From NCBI GenBank assembly GCA_947361355.1, contig CANAIR010000019.1, positions 1 through 36,715 on the forward strand: a stretch of 36,715 nucleotides of DNA. Reading direction: 5' to 3'. The notes beneath the pieces were generated by a model that saw nothing but the letters and a program-made list of their open reading frames with translations, was not told the origin of the DNA and ran no database searches. Both the position numbers and the translations under genes were made by a program. This document shows, piece by piece, positions 7,356 through 16,446 of this stretch. The number at the start of each line of letters is the position of its first letter. The stretch's first letter is position 1. The DNA comes from an uncultured Clostridium sp. (lineage in GTDB: Bacteria; Bacillota; Clostridia; TANB77; CAG-465).

Positions 7356-9308
7356 ATGTTTAAATTAATATCAAAATACAAGCCTACTGGAGATCAACCA
7401 CAGGCAATTGAAAAATTAGTAAATGGTATAAAAAAAGGATATAAAGAACAAACACTTTTAGGTGTTACTGGAAGTGGTAAAACTTTTACAATTGCAAATA
7501 TTATAGAGCAAGTTCAAAAACCAACTATAATTATGGCTCATAATAAAACTCTTGCAGGACAACTATATAGTGAATTTAAAGAGTTATTTCCAGACAATGC
7601 AGTTGAATACTTTATTTCATATTATGACTACTATCAACCTGAAGCGTACATTGCCTCTACTGATACATATATTGAAAAAGATAGTAGTATAAATGATGAA
7701 ATAGATAAACTTCGCCATAGTGCTACTGCTGCACTATTTGAACGCAAAGATGTTATAATTATTGCTTCTGTTTCATCTATATATTCTCTTGGTTCACCAG
7801 AAGACTATTCTAGTATGGTACTTTCTGTAAGACCTGGTATGAAAAAATCACGAGAAGAAGTTATTGAAAGATTAGTTCAAATGCAATATGTTAGAAACGA
7901 TATTGATTTTTTACGTGGTAACTTTAGAGTTAAAGGTGATATTATAGATATATTCCCTGCTGATAGTACAGATGAATTAGTTCGTATCGAATTTTTTGGA
8001 GATGAAATTGATAGAGTTTGTTTGGTAGAAGCTATAACTGGCAAAGTAAAGGCTACCTCAAAACATGAATTTATTTATCCTAAATCTCACTATGTTATAG
8101 CTAAAGAAAAAATTGAACAAGCAATACTTAAAATTCAAGAAGAACTGAAAGAAAGAGTTAAATATTTTAAAGACAAAGATAAAATTGTAGAAGCATATAG
8201 GATTGAGCAAAGAACTAATTTTGATATAGAAATGTTAAGGGAAACTGGTTTTTGTCAAGGAATTGAGAACTACTCTGCTGTAATGAGTGGTAGAGCCCCT
8301 GGAAGTACTCCTTACACTCTATTTGATTATTTTGGAGATGATTTTTTAGTTGTAATTGATGAATCACATGTTACTGTACCACAAATTAGAGGTATGTATA
8401 ACGGAGACAGAGCAAGGAAAGAATCTCTTGTAGATAATGGATTTAGACTTCCATCTGCTTTTGACAATAGACCTCTTAGATTTGAAGAATGGGAGAAAAA
8501 AGCAAAAAATAGAATATATGTAAGTGCTACTCCAGCTGATTATGAAAATAGTCGTAGTGAATGCGTAGCTGAACAAATTATAAGACCTACTGGCTTGCTT
8601 GATCCTAAGATTATTGTAAAACCTACTGAAGGACAAATTGAAGATCTACTAATAAATGTAAATGAAACAACCTCTAAAGGCGAAAAAGTACTTATTACTA
8701 CCCTTACTAAAAAAATGGCTGAAGAATTATCTAGCTATCTTTCTGATAAAGGTGTTAAAGTAAGATATATGCACTCTGATATAGATGCACTTGATAGACT
8801 TGAAATAATACGTGATTTAAGACTTGGTAAGTTTGATGTATTAGTTGGAATTAACTTGCTTCGTGAAGGACTTGATATACCTGAAGTTTCACTTGTAACT
8901 ATTTTAGATGCAGATAAAGAAGGTTTCTTAAGAAGCGAGCGTTCACTAATTCAAACAATAGGTCGTGCTGCAAGAAATGCTAATGGAAAAGTTATAATGT
9001 ATGCTGATGAGTTAACTGATTCTATGGATAAAGCTATACATGAAACTAACAGAAGACGAAAAATACAAGAACAATATAACAAAGAACATAATATTGTTCC
9101 TAAAACTATTGTAAAGGATATTAGGGAAAGTGTTAAAGCAACATTTGAAGAATCTGAAAAGGAAGCTATTGATGTAAAAAAAGGAGAAACTATTGAAGAA
9201 AGCATTGAAAGATTAACACAAGAAATGATGACATATGCTAGAAAATATGAATTTGAAAAAGCTGCTACTATACGCGATTTTATTGAAGAACTAAAAAATA
9301 TGAAATAA
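7356..9308 (+). CDS. uvrB: UvrABC system protein B, excinuclease subunit
   Basis: Damage-verifying helicase-like subunit of nucleotide excision repair; it is loaded by UvrA and recruits UvrC. In 650 residues (usual length about 660): Walker A GVTGSGKT (about 36-43); the beta-hairpin block [20 protein letters not shown] that clamps DNA; the DESH motif ([11 protein letters not shown]); helicase motifs V and VI ([24 protein letters not shown]); and a C-terminal UVR motif ([19 protein letters not shown]) that contacts UvrC. The ATG at 7356 follows GGAGG by 5 bases; an in-frame TTG at 7344 overlaps that site and is rejected. uvrA does not follow, as it often does elsewhere, because a terminator sits directly downstream. 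Likely SOS-regulated by the box in its promoter. Confidence 0.98.
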   Translation: MFKLISKYKPTGDQPQAIEKLVNGIKKGYKEQTLLGVTGSGKTFTIANIIEQVQKPTIIMAHNKTLAGQLYSEFKELFPDNAVEYFISYYDYYQPEAYIASTDTYIEKDSSINDEIDKLRHSATAALFERKDVIIIASVSSIYSLGSPEDYSSMVLSVRPGMKKSREEVIERLVQMQYVRNDIDFLRGNFRVKGDIIDIFPADSTDELVRIEFFGDEIDRVCLVEAITGKVKATSKHEFIYPKSHYVIAKEKIEQAILKIQEELKERVKYFKDKDKIVEAYRIEQRTNFDIEMLRETGFCQGIENYSAVMSGRAPGSTPYTLFDYFGDDFLVVIDESHVTVPQIRGMYNGDRARKESLVDNGFRLPSAFDNRPLRFEEWEKKAKNRIYVSATPADYENSRSECVAEQIIRPTGLLDPKIIVKPTEGQIEDLLINVNETTSKGEKVLITTLTKKMAEELSSYLSDKGVKVRYMHSDIDALDRLEIIRDLRLGKFDVLVGINLLREGLDIPEVSLVTILDADKEGFLRSERSLIQTIGRAARNANGKVIMYADELTDSMDKAIHETNRRRKIQEQYNKEHNIVPKTIVKDIRESVKATFEESEKEAIDVKKGETIEESIERLTQEMMTYARKYEFEKAATIRDFIEELKNMK

Positions 9309-9310
9309 AT

Positions 9311-9349
9311 AAAAAATTATATCGTTAATAAATAGCGATATAATTTTTT
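9311..9349. terminator. bidirectional terminator after uvrB
   Basis: A perfect 14-bp stem, AAAAAATTATATCG/CGATATAATTTTTT, has an 11-base loop and T-runs on both strands. It serves uvrB and the convergent gene ending at 9377. Confidence 0.85.
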
Positions 9350-9376
9350 TATAATATAAGTTTCATATAATAAGCT

Positions 9377-10171
9377 TTAAGTACTATCATATAATCTTTC
9401 AATGGAATTATATAAATATTTTATATTTTCTTCATTTTGCAATAATATTTCGGGCTCTAAATTTACTTCTTTTAAACTATGAATTATATTTCCATATTTT
9501 TCTAAAAACTCAATTGCATCTTCTTTTCTATCAAATTTATCTATAAAATAGAAAAAATTTTTTATGATTTCTTCATTGTATATTAAATATTTATAATTCA
9601 ACTTAGTCTTTGTATTTGAGCTTTCAAAATTATCATTCGACTCCTTTTTATTTTTTGGAGTATAATTACTATAATATTGACTTTGAATAGATTTTAATAA
9701 CTCCCCTATTTTATATAAATCAACATTTTTTTCAATATACTTTTTTTCTTTCATGTCAAAATATAAAAGATTAAAAGCTTCTAATATTTCTTCTTCATGA
9801 TATAAGCTACTTACTTTTGAACAAATATTAAAAATACAACTTCTAAGTAAGACCTGATCTTCTGCAAGTTCAAGACAATGTTCAATAACAACATCACGCA
9901 AAACCGGGTCTTCTATTTTTAAATCTACTCCATATGTATTATAACAAGTATTTTCATTTGCAAACTCAAAATCATTATGTGCTTTTTTATATTCGCTTAA
10001 TATCATTTTTTTTAAATCACAAACATTTATTTTACTATCACTTAATTTTAATGTATCTAAAACAAATTCTGGTTTATAACATAACATCCATAATATCTCT
10101 TTTATATAATCAGAGTCTTTTTTTACTATTTTTCTTAATATATTGTTTAGTCTTTCTTCCACTAAAATCAT
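9377..10171 (-). CDS. unknown helical protein, 264 residues
   Basis: No family is recognised. The protein is Leu/Ile/Glu/Lys-rich, predicted all-helical, with no signal peptide or membrane segment and a low-complexity Asn/Lys/Ser linker at about 165-185. Hydrophobic repeats such as VLRDVVIEHCLELAEDQVLL suggest helical packing of the HEAT type, but that is only an impression. The ATG at 10171 has TGGAGG 8 bases upstream, and a consensus promoter precedes it, so it is a real, separately expressed gene. It converges on uvrB and diverges from the glycosyltransferase gene. Nothing in its context fixes a role. Confidence 0.8.
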   Translation of the reverse strand: MILVEERLNNILRKIVKKDSDYIKEILWMLCYKPEFVLDTLKLSDSKINVCDLKKMILSEYKKAHNDFEFANENTCYNTYGVDLKIEDPVLRDVVIEHCLELAEDQVLLRSCIFNICSKVSSLYHEEEILEAFNLLYFDMKEKKYIEKNVDLYKIGELLKSIQSQYYSNYTPKNKKESNDNFESSNTKTKLNYKYLIYNEEIIKNFFYFIDKFDRKEDAIEFLEKYGNIIHSLKEVNLEPEILLQNEENIKYLYNSIERLYDST

Positions 10172-10226
10172 ATAATCAGCCTCCAGTCGTTTTATTCAAA
10201 ACTCCATAATATATAAAATATACATA

Positions 10227-10255
10227 ATTATAGCATTCTTTAAATTTAGTGTCAA
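10227..10255 (-). promoter_or_regulatory. consensus promoter for the 264-residue gene
   Basis: On the minus strand, TTGACA (10255-10250), 17 bases and TATAAT (10232-10227): perfect hexamers and spacing. Confidence 0.8.
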
Positions 10256-10328
10256 CATATATATAATAAAATTGCTTAAAATATACAATATTGGTAAAAT
10301 TTACTAATAAATATATTCATTAAAATAC

Positions 10329-10357
10329 TTGCAATTTAATATAATCTATAATATAAT
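10329..10357 (+). promoter_or_regulatory. promoter for the glycosyltransferase gene
   Basis: TTGCAA (10329-10334), 17 bases and TATAAT (10352-10357), about 32 bases before the ATG. Confidence 0.65.
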
Positions 10358-10389
10358 TAATTTGTCGAACAAAGGATGTGTAAAAATAT

Positions 10390-11664
10390 ATGAAAATAGC
10401 TTTATTATCTGAGACTTACTTTCCATACATGAATGGAGTAACGACTCATATAAAAACTTTAAAAGATGGATTAACTGCTCTTGGACATGATGTTTTAGTA
10501 GTTACATGTAGTCCTACTGCAAAAAAACATTATGTTGAAAATGGAGTTTTATATTGTCCAGCAAAATCTTTAAAAAGTATATATGGATTTGGTATTTCTT
10601 ATCCATATAGTAAAACAAGACTTAACATTTTAAAAAAATTTGCGCCTGATATAATACATGTTCATACAGAATTTAGCATGGGGCTATTTGGAATATGGGC
10701 TGCAAAAAAATTAAACTCTACTTTAGTCTATACTTTACATACTGCATATGATGATTATGTATATTATGTTATGCCTAAAGTTCTTGCAAGAATGGTTGGA
10801 GGGAAAATATTAGATAAATTTTTAGGATTTTATGCTGGTAAATCTAAAGCAATAGTTGGCCCTTCTCCAAAATGTTTTGAATACATAAAAAAAACTAGCC
10901 ATAGAAAAAAAGTAAGAATACTTCCAAATTCAGTAGAAATGAATTTGTTTAATCCAAAAGATGTAAAAAAGGATGAAATTGAAAGCCTAAAAAAAGAACT
11001 TAATATTCCAGAAAACGCTTTTATTGCTTGTTTTGTTGGAAGAATGGGATCAGAAAAAAGTGTTGATGTAACACTAGATTATTTAAACAAAACTTTACAA
11101 AAAAATGATAATATATACTTTGTTGCAATTGGCGATGGACCTGATTTAGAAAGTCTAAAAGAACAAGCTTCAAAATTAAAAATCTCAGAAAAAATAAGAT
11201 TTACTGGTAAGGTACCTCATGAAAATTTACCAAAATATTATGCAATGTCAAAACTTTATCTTACATCTTCTCTTACAGAAATGAATTCAATTTCAATGTT
11301 AGAAGCAATGGCTATGGGGCTTCCAGTTCTTCAAAGAATGGATGAAATAAATAAGGACCAAATATTAGAAGGAAAAAACGGATATATTTTTTATGACGAA
11401 AAAGATATGTACAAACATTTGAAAAATCTAAGTAAATTAAATGATGAACAATATAGAAAAATTAAATTTGAAGTTGAAGAAACTGTTAGTCAAAAAGATG
11501 AGAAAGGTATTGCTAAAAAAGAATTAGAAGTTTACAAAAAAGCTATGGAAAGAGCTAGACTTCAAAATATGATGAAAAGAAAAAATAAGCAAAAGAGTAT
11601 TGTTAGAAGAATTGGCAATACTATAAAAAAAGATTTTAAAGAAATTAAAGATATGACTAAATAA
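10390..11664 (+). CDS. family-4 glycosyltransferase, probable diacylglycerol glucosyltransferase type
   Basis: Retaining GT-B glycosyltransferase of 424 residues. Seen: N-terminal MKIALLSETYFPYMNGVTTH with the acceptor-side NGV-TH loop, IIHVHTEFSMG (about 88-98), YTLHTAYDDY (about 114-123), the donor-domain start FVGRMGSEKS (about 215-224) and the E-x7-E motif at E297 and E305 (TEMNSISMLEAMAMG). The last 40 residues are strongly basic, fitting peripheral membrane attachment. These features resemble the Gram-positive alpha-glucosyl-diacylglycerol synthases that make glycolipid anchors; the exact donor and acceptor cannot be read from sequence. The ATG at 10390 has only AAAGGA about 13 bases upstream, an unusually long spacing. 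Single gene with its own promoter and terminator. Confidence 0.88.
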   Translation: MKIALLSETYFPYMNGVTTHIKTLKDGLTALGHDVLVVTCSPTAKKHYVENGVLYCPAKSLKSIYGFGISYPYSKTRLNILKKFAPDIIHVHTEFSMGLFGIWAAKKLNSTLVYTLHTAYDDYVYYVMPKVLARMVGGKILDKFLGFYAGKSKAIVGPSPKCFEYIKKTSHRKKVRILPNSVEMNLFNPKDVKKDEIESLKKELNIPENAFIACFVGRMGSEKSVDVTLDYLNKTLQKNDNIYFVAIGDGPDLESLKEQASKLKISEKIRFTGKVPHENLPKYYAMSKLYLTSSLTEMNSISMLEAMAMGLPVLQRMDEINKDQILEGKNGYIFYDEKDMYKHLKNLSKLNDEQYRKIKFEVEETVSQKDEKGIAKKELEVYKKAMERARLQNMMKRKNKQKSIVRRIGNTIKKDFKEIKDMTK

Positions 11665-11675
11665 AAAAATTAAGA

Positions 11676-11710
11676 AAATAGCAGATAAGAAGTTTCCTTA
11701 TCTGCTATTT
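11676..11710. terminator. bidirectional terminator between glycosyltransferase gene and recG
   Basis: A perfect 14-bp stem, AAATAGCAGATAAG/CTTATCTGCTATTT, has a 7-base loop. It directly abuts the recG stop codon and has T-rich tails both ways. Confidence 0.88.
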
Positions 11711-13768
11711 TTATGTATTTCTATTTATAAGTTGCTCACCAAATTTTTCAAACAGTACTTTTTTTAACTCTTTATGTTCTAACAAAGTTGGATCACTAGA
11801 CATTATATATTTAGCCGCTTCTTGAGATTGTTTTAAAATTTTTACGTCTGTTAGTAAATTAGCTAATTTAAATTCTGGTAATCCAGATTGTCTAATTCCA
11901 AAAAAGTCTCCTGGTCCTCTAAGTTCCATATCTTTTTGTGCTATATCAAATCCACTATTACTTTTTTCCATTATTTTTAGTCTTTCTCTTGATTTTAAAG
12001 ATCTATTTTTACTTTTTAATATACAATATGATTGATGCTTTCCTCTTCCTACCCTACCACGAAGTTGATGTAATGCAGCAAGACCAAATCTATCTGCATT
12101 TTCTATAACCATAACAGTAGCATTCGAAACACTAATTCCAACTTCAATAACAGTTGTAGAAATTAAAATATTTATTTCATTGTCCTTAAAACGTTTCATT
12201 ATTTCATCTTTTTGTTTATTTTTCATTTTACCATGTAAAAATTCTACATTAAATTCAGTAAAAATATTATTTTTGTATTCTTCATATAATTTTTCAACTG
12301 AATTTAAATCCAAAGTATCATTTTCCTCAACTAAAGGACAAACTACATATATTTGCCTTCCCTCTCTTATCTGTTTTTTTATAAATTCATTTACTCTTTG
12401 TTCTAAAGATTCACCAATTGCATAAGTTTTAACAGGAGTTCTTCCTGGTGGCATTTCATCAATAATTGATAAGTCTAAATCACCATATAACATGATTGAT
12501 AAAGTCCTAGGAATTGGTGTTGCTGTCATTACCAATGTTTCTACTCCTACTCCTTTATTACTTAGTTTCATTCTTTGTTTTACACCAAATCGATGTTGCT
12601 CATCAGTTATTACTAATCCAAGCTTTTCAAATTCAATATTATCTTCAATTAATGAATGTGTCCCTATAATGATATCTACTTCATGTTTTTTTAATCTTTC
12701 AATTATTACTTCTTTTTTCTTTTTAGTTGTACTTGATGTAATTATTTCACAAACAATTCCAAGTTTTTCAAAATATTTACTAAGCTCCTCATAATGTTGT
12801 GTTGCAAGAATTGTAGTTGGTGCCATAAGTGCTGCTTGATAACCATTTTTTACAGCAATATACATTGCTAAAGCTGCTACTATAGTCTTACCACTACCAA
12901 CATCTCCTTGTACTAATCTATTCATTAATTTTGTTGAATACATATCTTTTTTTATTTCTTCTACTACTTTACTTTGTGCTTTTGTAAGGCTAAATGGAAG
13001 TAAATCAAGAAACGGTTTTAATTCCACTTCCTTAAATATATTTATTTTTTTATGACCAATATTACTATTTTTTATGCAAATCATTGCTAGTTGAAAAAGA
13101 AATAATTCATCAAATATGAGTCTATTTCTTGCCATCTGTACATCTTTTAAATTTTTTGGAAAATGTATATTTTGCATTGCATAATTTAGTTCACACAATG
13201 AATATTTTTTTCTAAACTCATTAGAGTATATTTCTTTAAAAAGTGGTTTTTCTTCATATACCTTATTTATAAGCTTAAACAAATAATTTTGTGTAACACC
13301 AGCAGTTAAGTTATATATAGGATATATTCCTTGTATTTTTTCTACATCAGAAACATTAAATATTTCTGGTGATTCAACACATATTTTTCCATTTTCAAAA
13401 GATGGTCTACCAAAAAAAAGATACATATTTCCTTCCTTTAAAGAACTTGCTACATACTTTTGATTAAAAAAAACTAATTTACATATTCCAGTATCATCAC
13501 CTGCAAAGGTAGAATATATAGCTAAATTTTTTCTTATTCTTCTTATTTGAATCCTATCACATATTTTTCCTATGAATAAACAATTTTCACCCACTTTGAG
13601 ACTAGATATGCTACATAGTTTTGTCCTATCTTCATAAATTCTTGGATAATATTCAATTAAATCCTTTATAGTTTTAATGTTGAGTTTACTCAAAAGTTCA
13701 GCCATCTTTGGACCTACACCTTTTAAATATTGTATATCTGTATATAACATATTACTTTTCTTTTCCAT
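11711..13768 (-). CDS. recG: ATP-dependent DNA helicase RecG
   Basis: Branch-migrating helicase that regresses stalled forks and processes recombination intermediates. In 685 residues (usual length about 680): an N-terminal helix-hairpin-helix-like start (YLKGVGPKMAELL), the OB-fold wedge domain (about 50-150), Walker A GDVGSGKT (about 288-295), DEQH (about 389-392), TATPIPRTLSIMLYGDLD, and motif VI plus the TRG region (HQLRGRVGRGKHQSYCIL). The ATG at 13768 has GAGGA 6 bases upstream. In many Firmicutes recG is next to the DAK-domain and DUF177 genes; here it stands alone between terminators, with a promoter carrying the same operator-like 12-mer as uvrB. Confidence 0.98.
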   Translation of the reverse strand: MEKKSNMLYTDIQYLKGVGPKMAELLSKLNIKTIKDLIEYYPRIYEDRTKLCSISSLKVGENCLFIGKICDRIQIRRIRKNLAIYSTFAGDDTGICKLVFFNQKYVASSLKEGNMYLFFGRPSFENGKICVESPEIFNVSDVEKIQGIYPIYNLTAGVTQNYLFKLINKVYEEKPLFKEIYSNEFRKKYSLCELNYAMQNIHFPKNLKDVQMARNRLIFDELFLFQLAMICIKNSNIGHKKINIFKEVELKPFLDLLPFSLTKAQSKVVEEIKKDMYSTKLMNRLVQGDVGSGKTIVAALAMYIAVKNGYQAALMAPTTILATQHYEELSKYFEKLGIVCEIITSSTTKKKKEVIIERLKKHEVDIIIGTHSLIEDNIEFEKLGLVITDEQHRFGVKQRMKLSNKGVGVETLVMTATPIPRTLSIMLYGDLDLSIIDEMPPGRTPVKTYAIGESLEQRVNEFIKKQIREGRQIYVVCPLVEENDTLDLNSVEKLYEEYKNNIFTEFNVEFLHGKMKNKQKDEIMKRFKDNEINILISTTVIEVGISVSNATVMVIENADRFGLAALHQLRGRVGRGKHQSYCILKSKNRSLKSRERLKIMEKSNSGFDIAQKDMELRGPGDFFGIRQSGLPEFKLANLLTDVKILKQSQEAAKYIMSSDPTLLEHKELKKVLFEKFGEQLINRNT

Positions 13769-13791
13769 AAAATTTCCTCACTTTTGTTTTA

Positions 13792-13820
13792 ATTATACAC
13801 TATAAACATTCGTTTGTAAA
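13792..13820 (-). promoter_or_regulatory. promoter for recG
   Basis: On the minus strand, TTTACA (13820-13815), 17 bases and TATAAT (13797-13792), 23 bases upstream of the ATG. Confidence 0.75.
13804..13815 (-). promoter_or_regulatory. candidate LexA/SOS operator, recG promoter
   Basis: The minus strand reads AAAC-GAAT-GTTT, overlapping the last base of the -35 box and filling the spacer. It is identical to the uvrB box over 12 bases. Confidence 0.6.
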
Positions 13821-13854
13821 TATTATTAGTAATATTTATTGCTATAAAAAAACT

Positions 13855-13899
13855 AAAATACACCTAAATTAGTAATTTTTACTAACTTAAGTGTATTTT
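13855..13899 (-). terminator. terminator after the 271-residue unknown gene
   Basis: A long stem of about 19 pairs with a 7-base loop. Its two irregular positions are G-U wobbles only in minus-strand RNA, and a T7 tail follows on that strand. Confidence 0.82.
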
Positions 13900-13910
13900 C
13901 TTTTAATTTT

Positions 13911-14726
13911 TTAATCTTCTAATCTACCTTCTAATTTTGCCAAAGCTAAAAGTTTAGTATACCAAGAGACTGAAGAAAGTGATACTTCTTTTAAAAGTCT
14001 CTTATCTGATATATTTAAAATACAGTATTCAATATACTTATCAACAGAATATATTCTAGAATTATCTAATCCCGTAACTATATTTACAAACATCATGTCA
14101 GTAATTCTATTTTTTACATTATCAATTTTTTCAAATAAAACTTCTAGTTCATTAATATCCATATTATGGATATTATAAAATATTTTAGGTTCATCACTTA
14201 ACATATTAAAAAAAAAGTCATCTGGTATATATCGAATAAAATTTAAACAAGAAATTCTATCCTCTACAATAAATTTCTTTGTATAACATCTACTAAATAA
14301 AGCTACCGCTTTTTTATACTCATTATATAATTTATATTCAATACTACCGCTTATTAAACGTTCATAATCTTCTAATCTATATTTAAAATATCTTTCATAT
14401 AAAATATCAAAAATTCTATTATTATCTAAATTAGTTAATTCTTGTATATTTGAAATATCTATACTATTATCAAAAGATTTTTCAAAAAAATCTTTAAATA
14501 CTAATACATCAAAATCGTCTCCTAATAATGACTTAAAAATTTTTATTAATACAAAATACTTATATGTACTTTCTTCAAATTCTAATATATGCTCTAAGAA
14601 TTCTAAATCATTAATATTCATTAATGCTGCAATTTTTACTGATTTATACCCTTTATTAAATACTTCTTGCAATAATTTCTGGTTATTTGTTCCTTCAACA
14701 ATTTTTACTAATTTTTCAGTATCCAT
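13911..14726 (-). CDS. unknown helical protein, 271 residues
   Basis: No family is recognised. The protein is acidic and predicted all-helical without membrane segments. The N-terminal part (residues 1-70: LVKIVEGTNNQKLLQEVFNK, then VKIAALMNIND) has the spacing of short helical repeats seen in HEAT- or ankyrin-like scaffolds, but no repeat is clear enough to name. The ATG at 14726 follows GGAGG by 5 bases; an in-frame GTG at 14738 overlaps this site and is rejected. It lies upstream of recG on the same strand but is separated from it by a strong terminator and by the recG promoter, so the two are independent. Confidence 0.8.
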   Translation of the reverse strand: MDTEKLVKIVEGTNNQKLLQEVFNKGYKSVKIAALMNINDLEFLEHILEFEESTYKYFVLIKIFKSLLGDDFDVLVFKDFFEKSFDNSIDISNIQELTNLDNNRIFDILYERYFKYRLEDYERLISGSIEYKLYNEYKKAVALFSRCYTKKFIVEDRISCLNFIRYIPDDFFFNMLSDEPKIFYNIHNMDINELEVLFEKIDNVKNRITDMMFVNIVTGLDNSRIYSVDKYIEYCILNISDKRLLKEVSLSSVSWYTKLLALAKLEGRLED

Positions 14727-14882
14727 ACTTACCTCCACTTTAATATTAATTAATAGTTAAATTTATTTTTGTGTATTATATCACATTACATAATTAAAGT
14801 CAATTTATATATATACATTAACCTAAACTGTTATATTATCATTATAACAATTGAACTAAGAACTTTTATTTTATTAAATTAC

Positions 14883-14911
14883 TTGATTTTTCTACAAAAT
14901 TATGTTAATAT
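14883..14911 (+). promoter_or_regulatory. putative promoter for the PHP hydrolase gene
   Basis: TTGATT (14883-14888), 17 bases and TAATAT (14906-14911). Spacing is ideal but the -10 box is weak. Confidence 0.45.
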
Positions 14912-14963
14912 ATATACATTACTTTAAATAACCAAATTTAAATTTAAGTGGAGGGAAATAATT

Positions 14964-15953
14964 ATGAGTCTAAAATTAGAAAAAGAAAAATATGAACTTT
15001 ACCAAAGTGCTATTAAAGATGTAAAATATCATAATAATAGAGATGTATATACAAAGTTAGATATGCACATACATTCTAATAAATCAGATGGAATGTTTAC
15101 TATCGAGCAAATAATTTTTATGGCCAGAAAATTTAACCTAGAACGGATATTTATAACAGATCATAATACTTGTTTGCCAGGATACAAAACATTAAATTCC
15201 TTACCAATAGCTATTAAGGGAAATTTAAAAGTTGATATTGGATGTGAAATTGCAACAAGAATTGAAGATCCTTCTACTGGAAAATTTATTCCAATTGAAA
15301 TTCTTGCCTATTTTGCTGATCCAGAAAAAATACAAAACTTTTTAGACAAATATAATTTTAGTTATAATGTATCACAAGAAGAACAATTAAAAATGTTGCT
15401 TAAAATCTGTGATAATATAGGACTAAAGCATTCTGAAAAAATTGATTTACCAAAAGGTTGTTTTGCAACTGAGATACTTTGTAAAGATCTTAGACAATAT
15501 AGACAAAATAGATCATTTTTTATTTCAGCAGCTCCTATTGTATGGGATGAGCCAAAATTATTTTATAAAAAATTAGTTGCTAATCCAAGAACTAAATTTT
15601 ATATTGATACCACAATCGAACTTCCATATTACAAAGACACTATAAGTGAAATTATAAAAGCAGGTGGAATTCCAATTGTTTCTCACCCATTTTTGTATAT
15701 TTATAACAGTGAAGTAAAGGTAAAAAAATTACTTGATTATATTTTTTCTACAACTGATGCAATGGGTGTTGAAGCTATTCACAGCTCTCATACAAACCTT
15801 CAAAGAAAATTTTTAATAAATTATGCAAAAAATAATAATTTATTATTTAGTGGTGGAACTGATTTTCACTGTGGTCCTCAAACAATACTTGGATATGGAC
15901 AAAAAAAACGACCTGTAATATTAAATGAAGATATTATTGATTGGCTTAGATGA
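14964..15953 (+). CDS. PHP-domain metal-dependent phosphoesterase
   Basis: A 329-residue polymerase-and-histidinol-phosphatase (PHP) fold hydrolase. The metal ligands appear in family order: D33-x-H35-x-H37 (KLDMHIHSNKSDG), TDHNT (about 65-69), GCEI with Glu at about 95, SHPFLY, AIHSSH and a C-terminal GGTDFH. This is a complete set for a trinuclear metal site. Stand-alone PHP proteins include nucleotide phosphatases and 5'-3' exonucleases of the RNase AM (YciV) type; the exact substrate here is open. The ATG at 14964 has GGAGGG 7 bases upstream. Its TGA stop overlaps the ribosome binding site of the next gene, so the two are translationally linked. Confidence 0.87.
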   Translation: MSLKLEKEKYELYQSAIKDVKYHNNRDVYTKLDMHIHSNKSDGMFTIEQIIFMARKFNLERIFITDHNTCLPGYKTLNSLPIAIKGNLKVDIGCEIATRIEDPSTGKFIPIEILAYFADPEKIQNFLDKYNFSYNVSQEEQLKMLLKICDNIGLKHSEKIDLPKGCFATEILCKDLRQYRQNRSFFISAAPIVWDEPKLFYKKLVANPRTKFYIDTTIELPYYKDTISEIIKAGGIPIVSHPFLYIYNSEVKVKKLLDYIFSTTDAMGVEAIHSSHTNLQRKFLINYAKNNNLLFSGGTDFHCGPQTILGYGQKKRPVILNEDIIDWLR

Positions 15954-15966
15954 GGAGGTAAAAACT

Positions 15967-16374
15967 ATGGACAGAAAAAAAGTATGCAAAGAATCAGCAG
16001 AAAAGTATGTAAATTATTACTTAACAAAGTATAAGATTGATGAGACAAAACAACCAAATTTAAAAAATGCTATAATCGAACTCTGCGAAAATCCTGAGCT
16101 TACAATTAGTCCAGAATCTATAAATGTGGACGATAGCAAAGAAGGTAGAACTTGTGTAAAGAACTTAAACAATTATACTTGCCTTGAAATTTCAAGAATT
16201 AATTCAAAATTTGAATCTATGTTTGATTTAATAGAAGATATAATTTCAAAAATAATGGATTTAGAAAACAAAGAATTACTTGCAATAAGAATTTTTTGTT
16301 TAGAAACAAAATTAAAAAGTTTAGCTGAAGAAATCGAAGATATAAAATCAATACATGCAGTATACAGAAGTTAA
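15967..16374 (+). CDS. unknown small protein coupled to the PHP gene
   Basis: Not recognised. It has 135 residues: a Lys-rich helical N-terminus, a central loop with one Cys on each side (RTCVKNLNNYTC), and a long heptad-like C-terminal helix (about 80-130, FESMFDLIEDIISKIMDLEN) that could form a coiled coil. The open frame extends upstream to 15925, but the ATG at 15967 is preferred: GAGGAGGT at 15952-15959 lies 7 bases upstream and overlaps the PHP stop. Tight coupling suggests it acts with the PHP hydrolase, perhaps as a partner subunit; this is inference. Confidence 0.8.
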   Translation: MDRKKVCKESAEKYVNYYLTKYKIDETKQPNLKNAIIELCENPELTISPESINVDDSKEGRTCVKNLNNYTCLEISRINSKFESMFDLIEDIISKIMDLENKELLAIRIFCLETKLKSLAEEIEDIKSIHAVYRS

Positions 16375-16383
16375 GTTAAGTTA

Positions 16384-16417
16384 AAAGAGAGTTTTAAATT
16401 ATATTAAAACTCTCTTT
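16384..16417. terminator. terminator after the PHP pair
   Basis: A perfect 14-bp stem, AAAGAGAGTTTTAA/TTAAAACTCTCTTT, has a 6-base loop. The plus-strand T-tract is short. It lies between convergent genes and may act in both directions. Confidence 0.75.
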
Positions 16418-16446
16418 ACTTATATATTTAGACAATTTAAATTTTT

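Noticed and set aside
10363-10376. Palindrome TTTGTCGAACAAA near the glycosyltransferase start
   Set aside because: The arms and spacing do not match the operator seen at uvrB and recG, and it lies at or after the likely transcription start; no regulator can be suggested.
12492-12794. 100-codon plus-strand open frame
   Set aside because: Lies wholly inside recG on the opposite strand, has no ribosome binding site and a random-looking hydrophobic composition.
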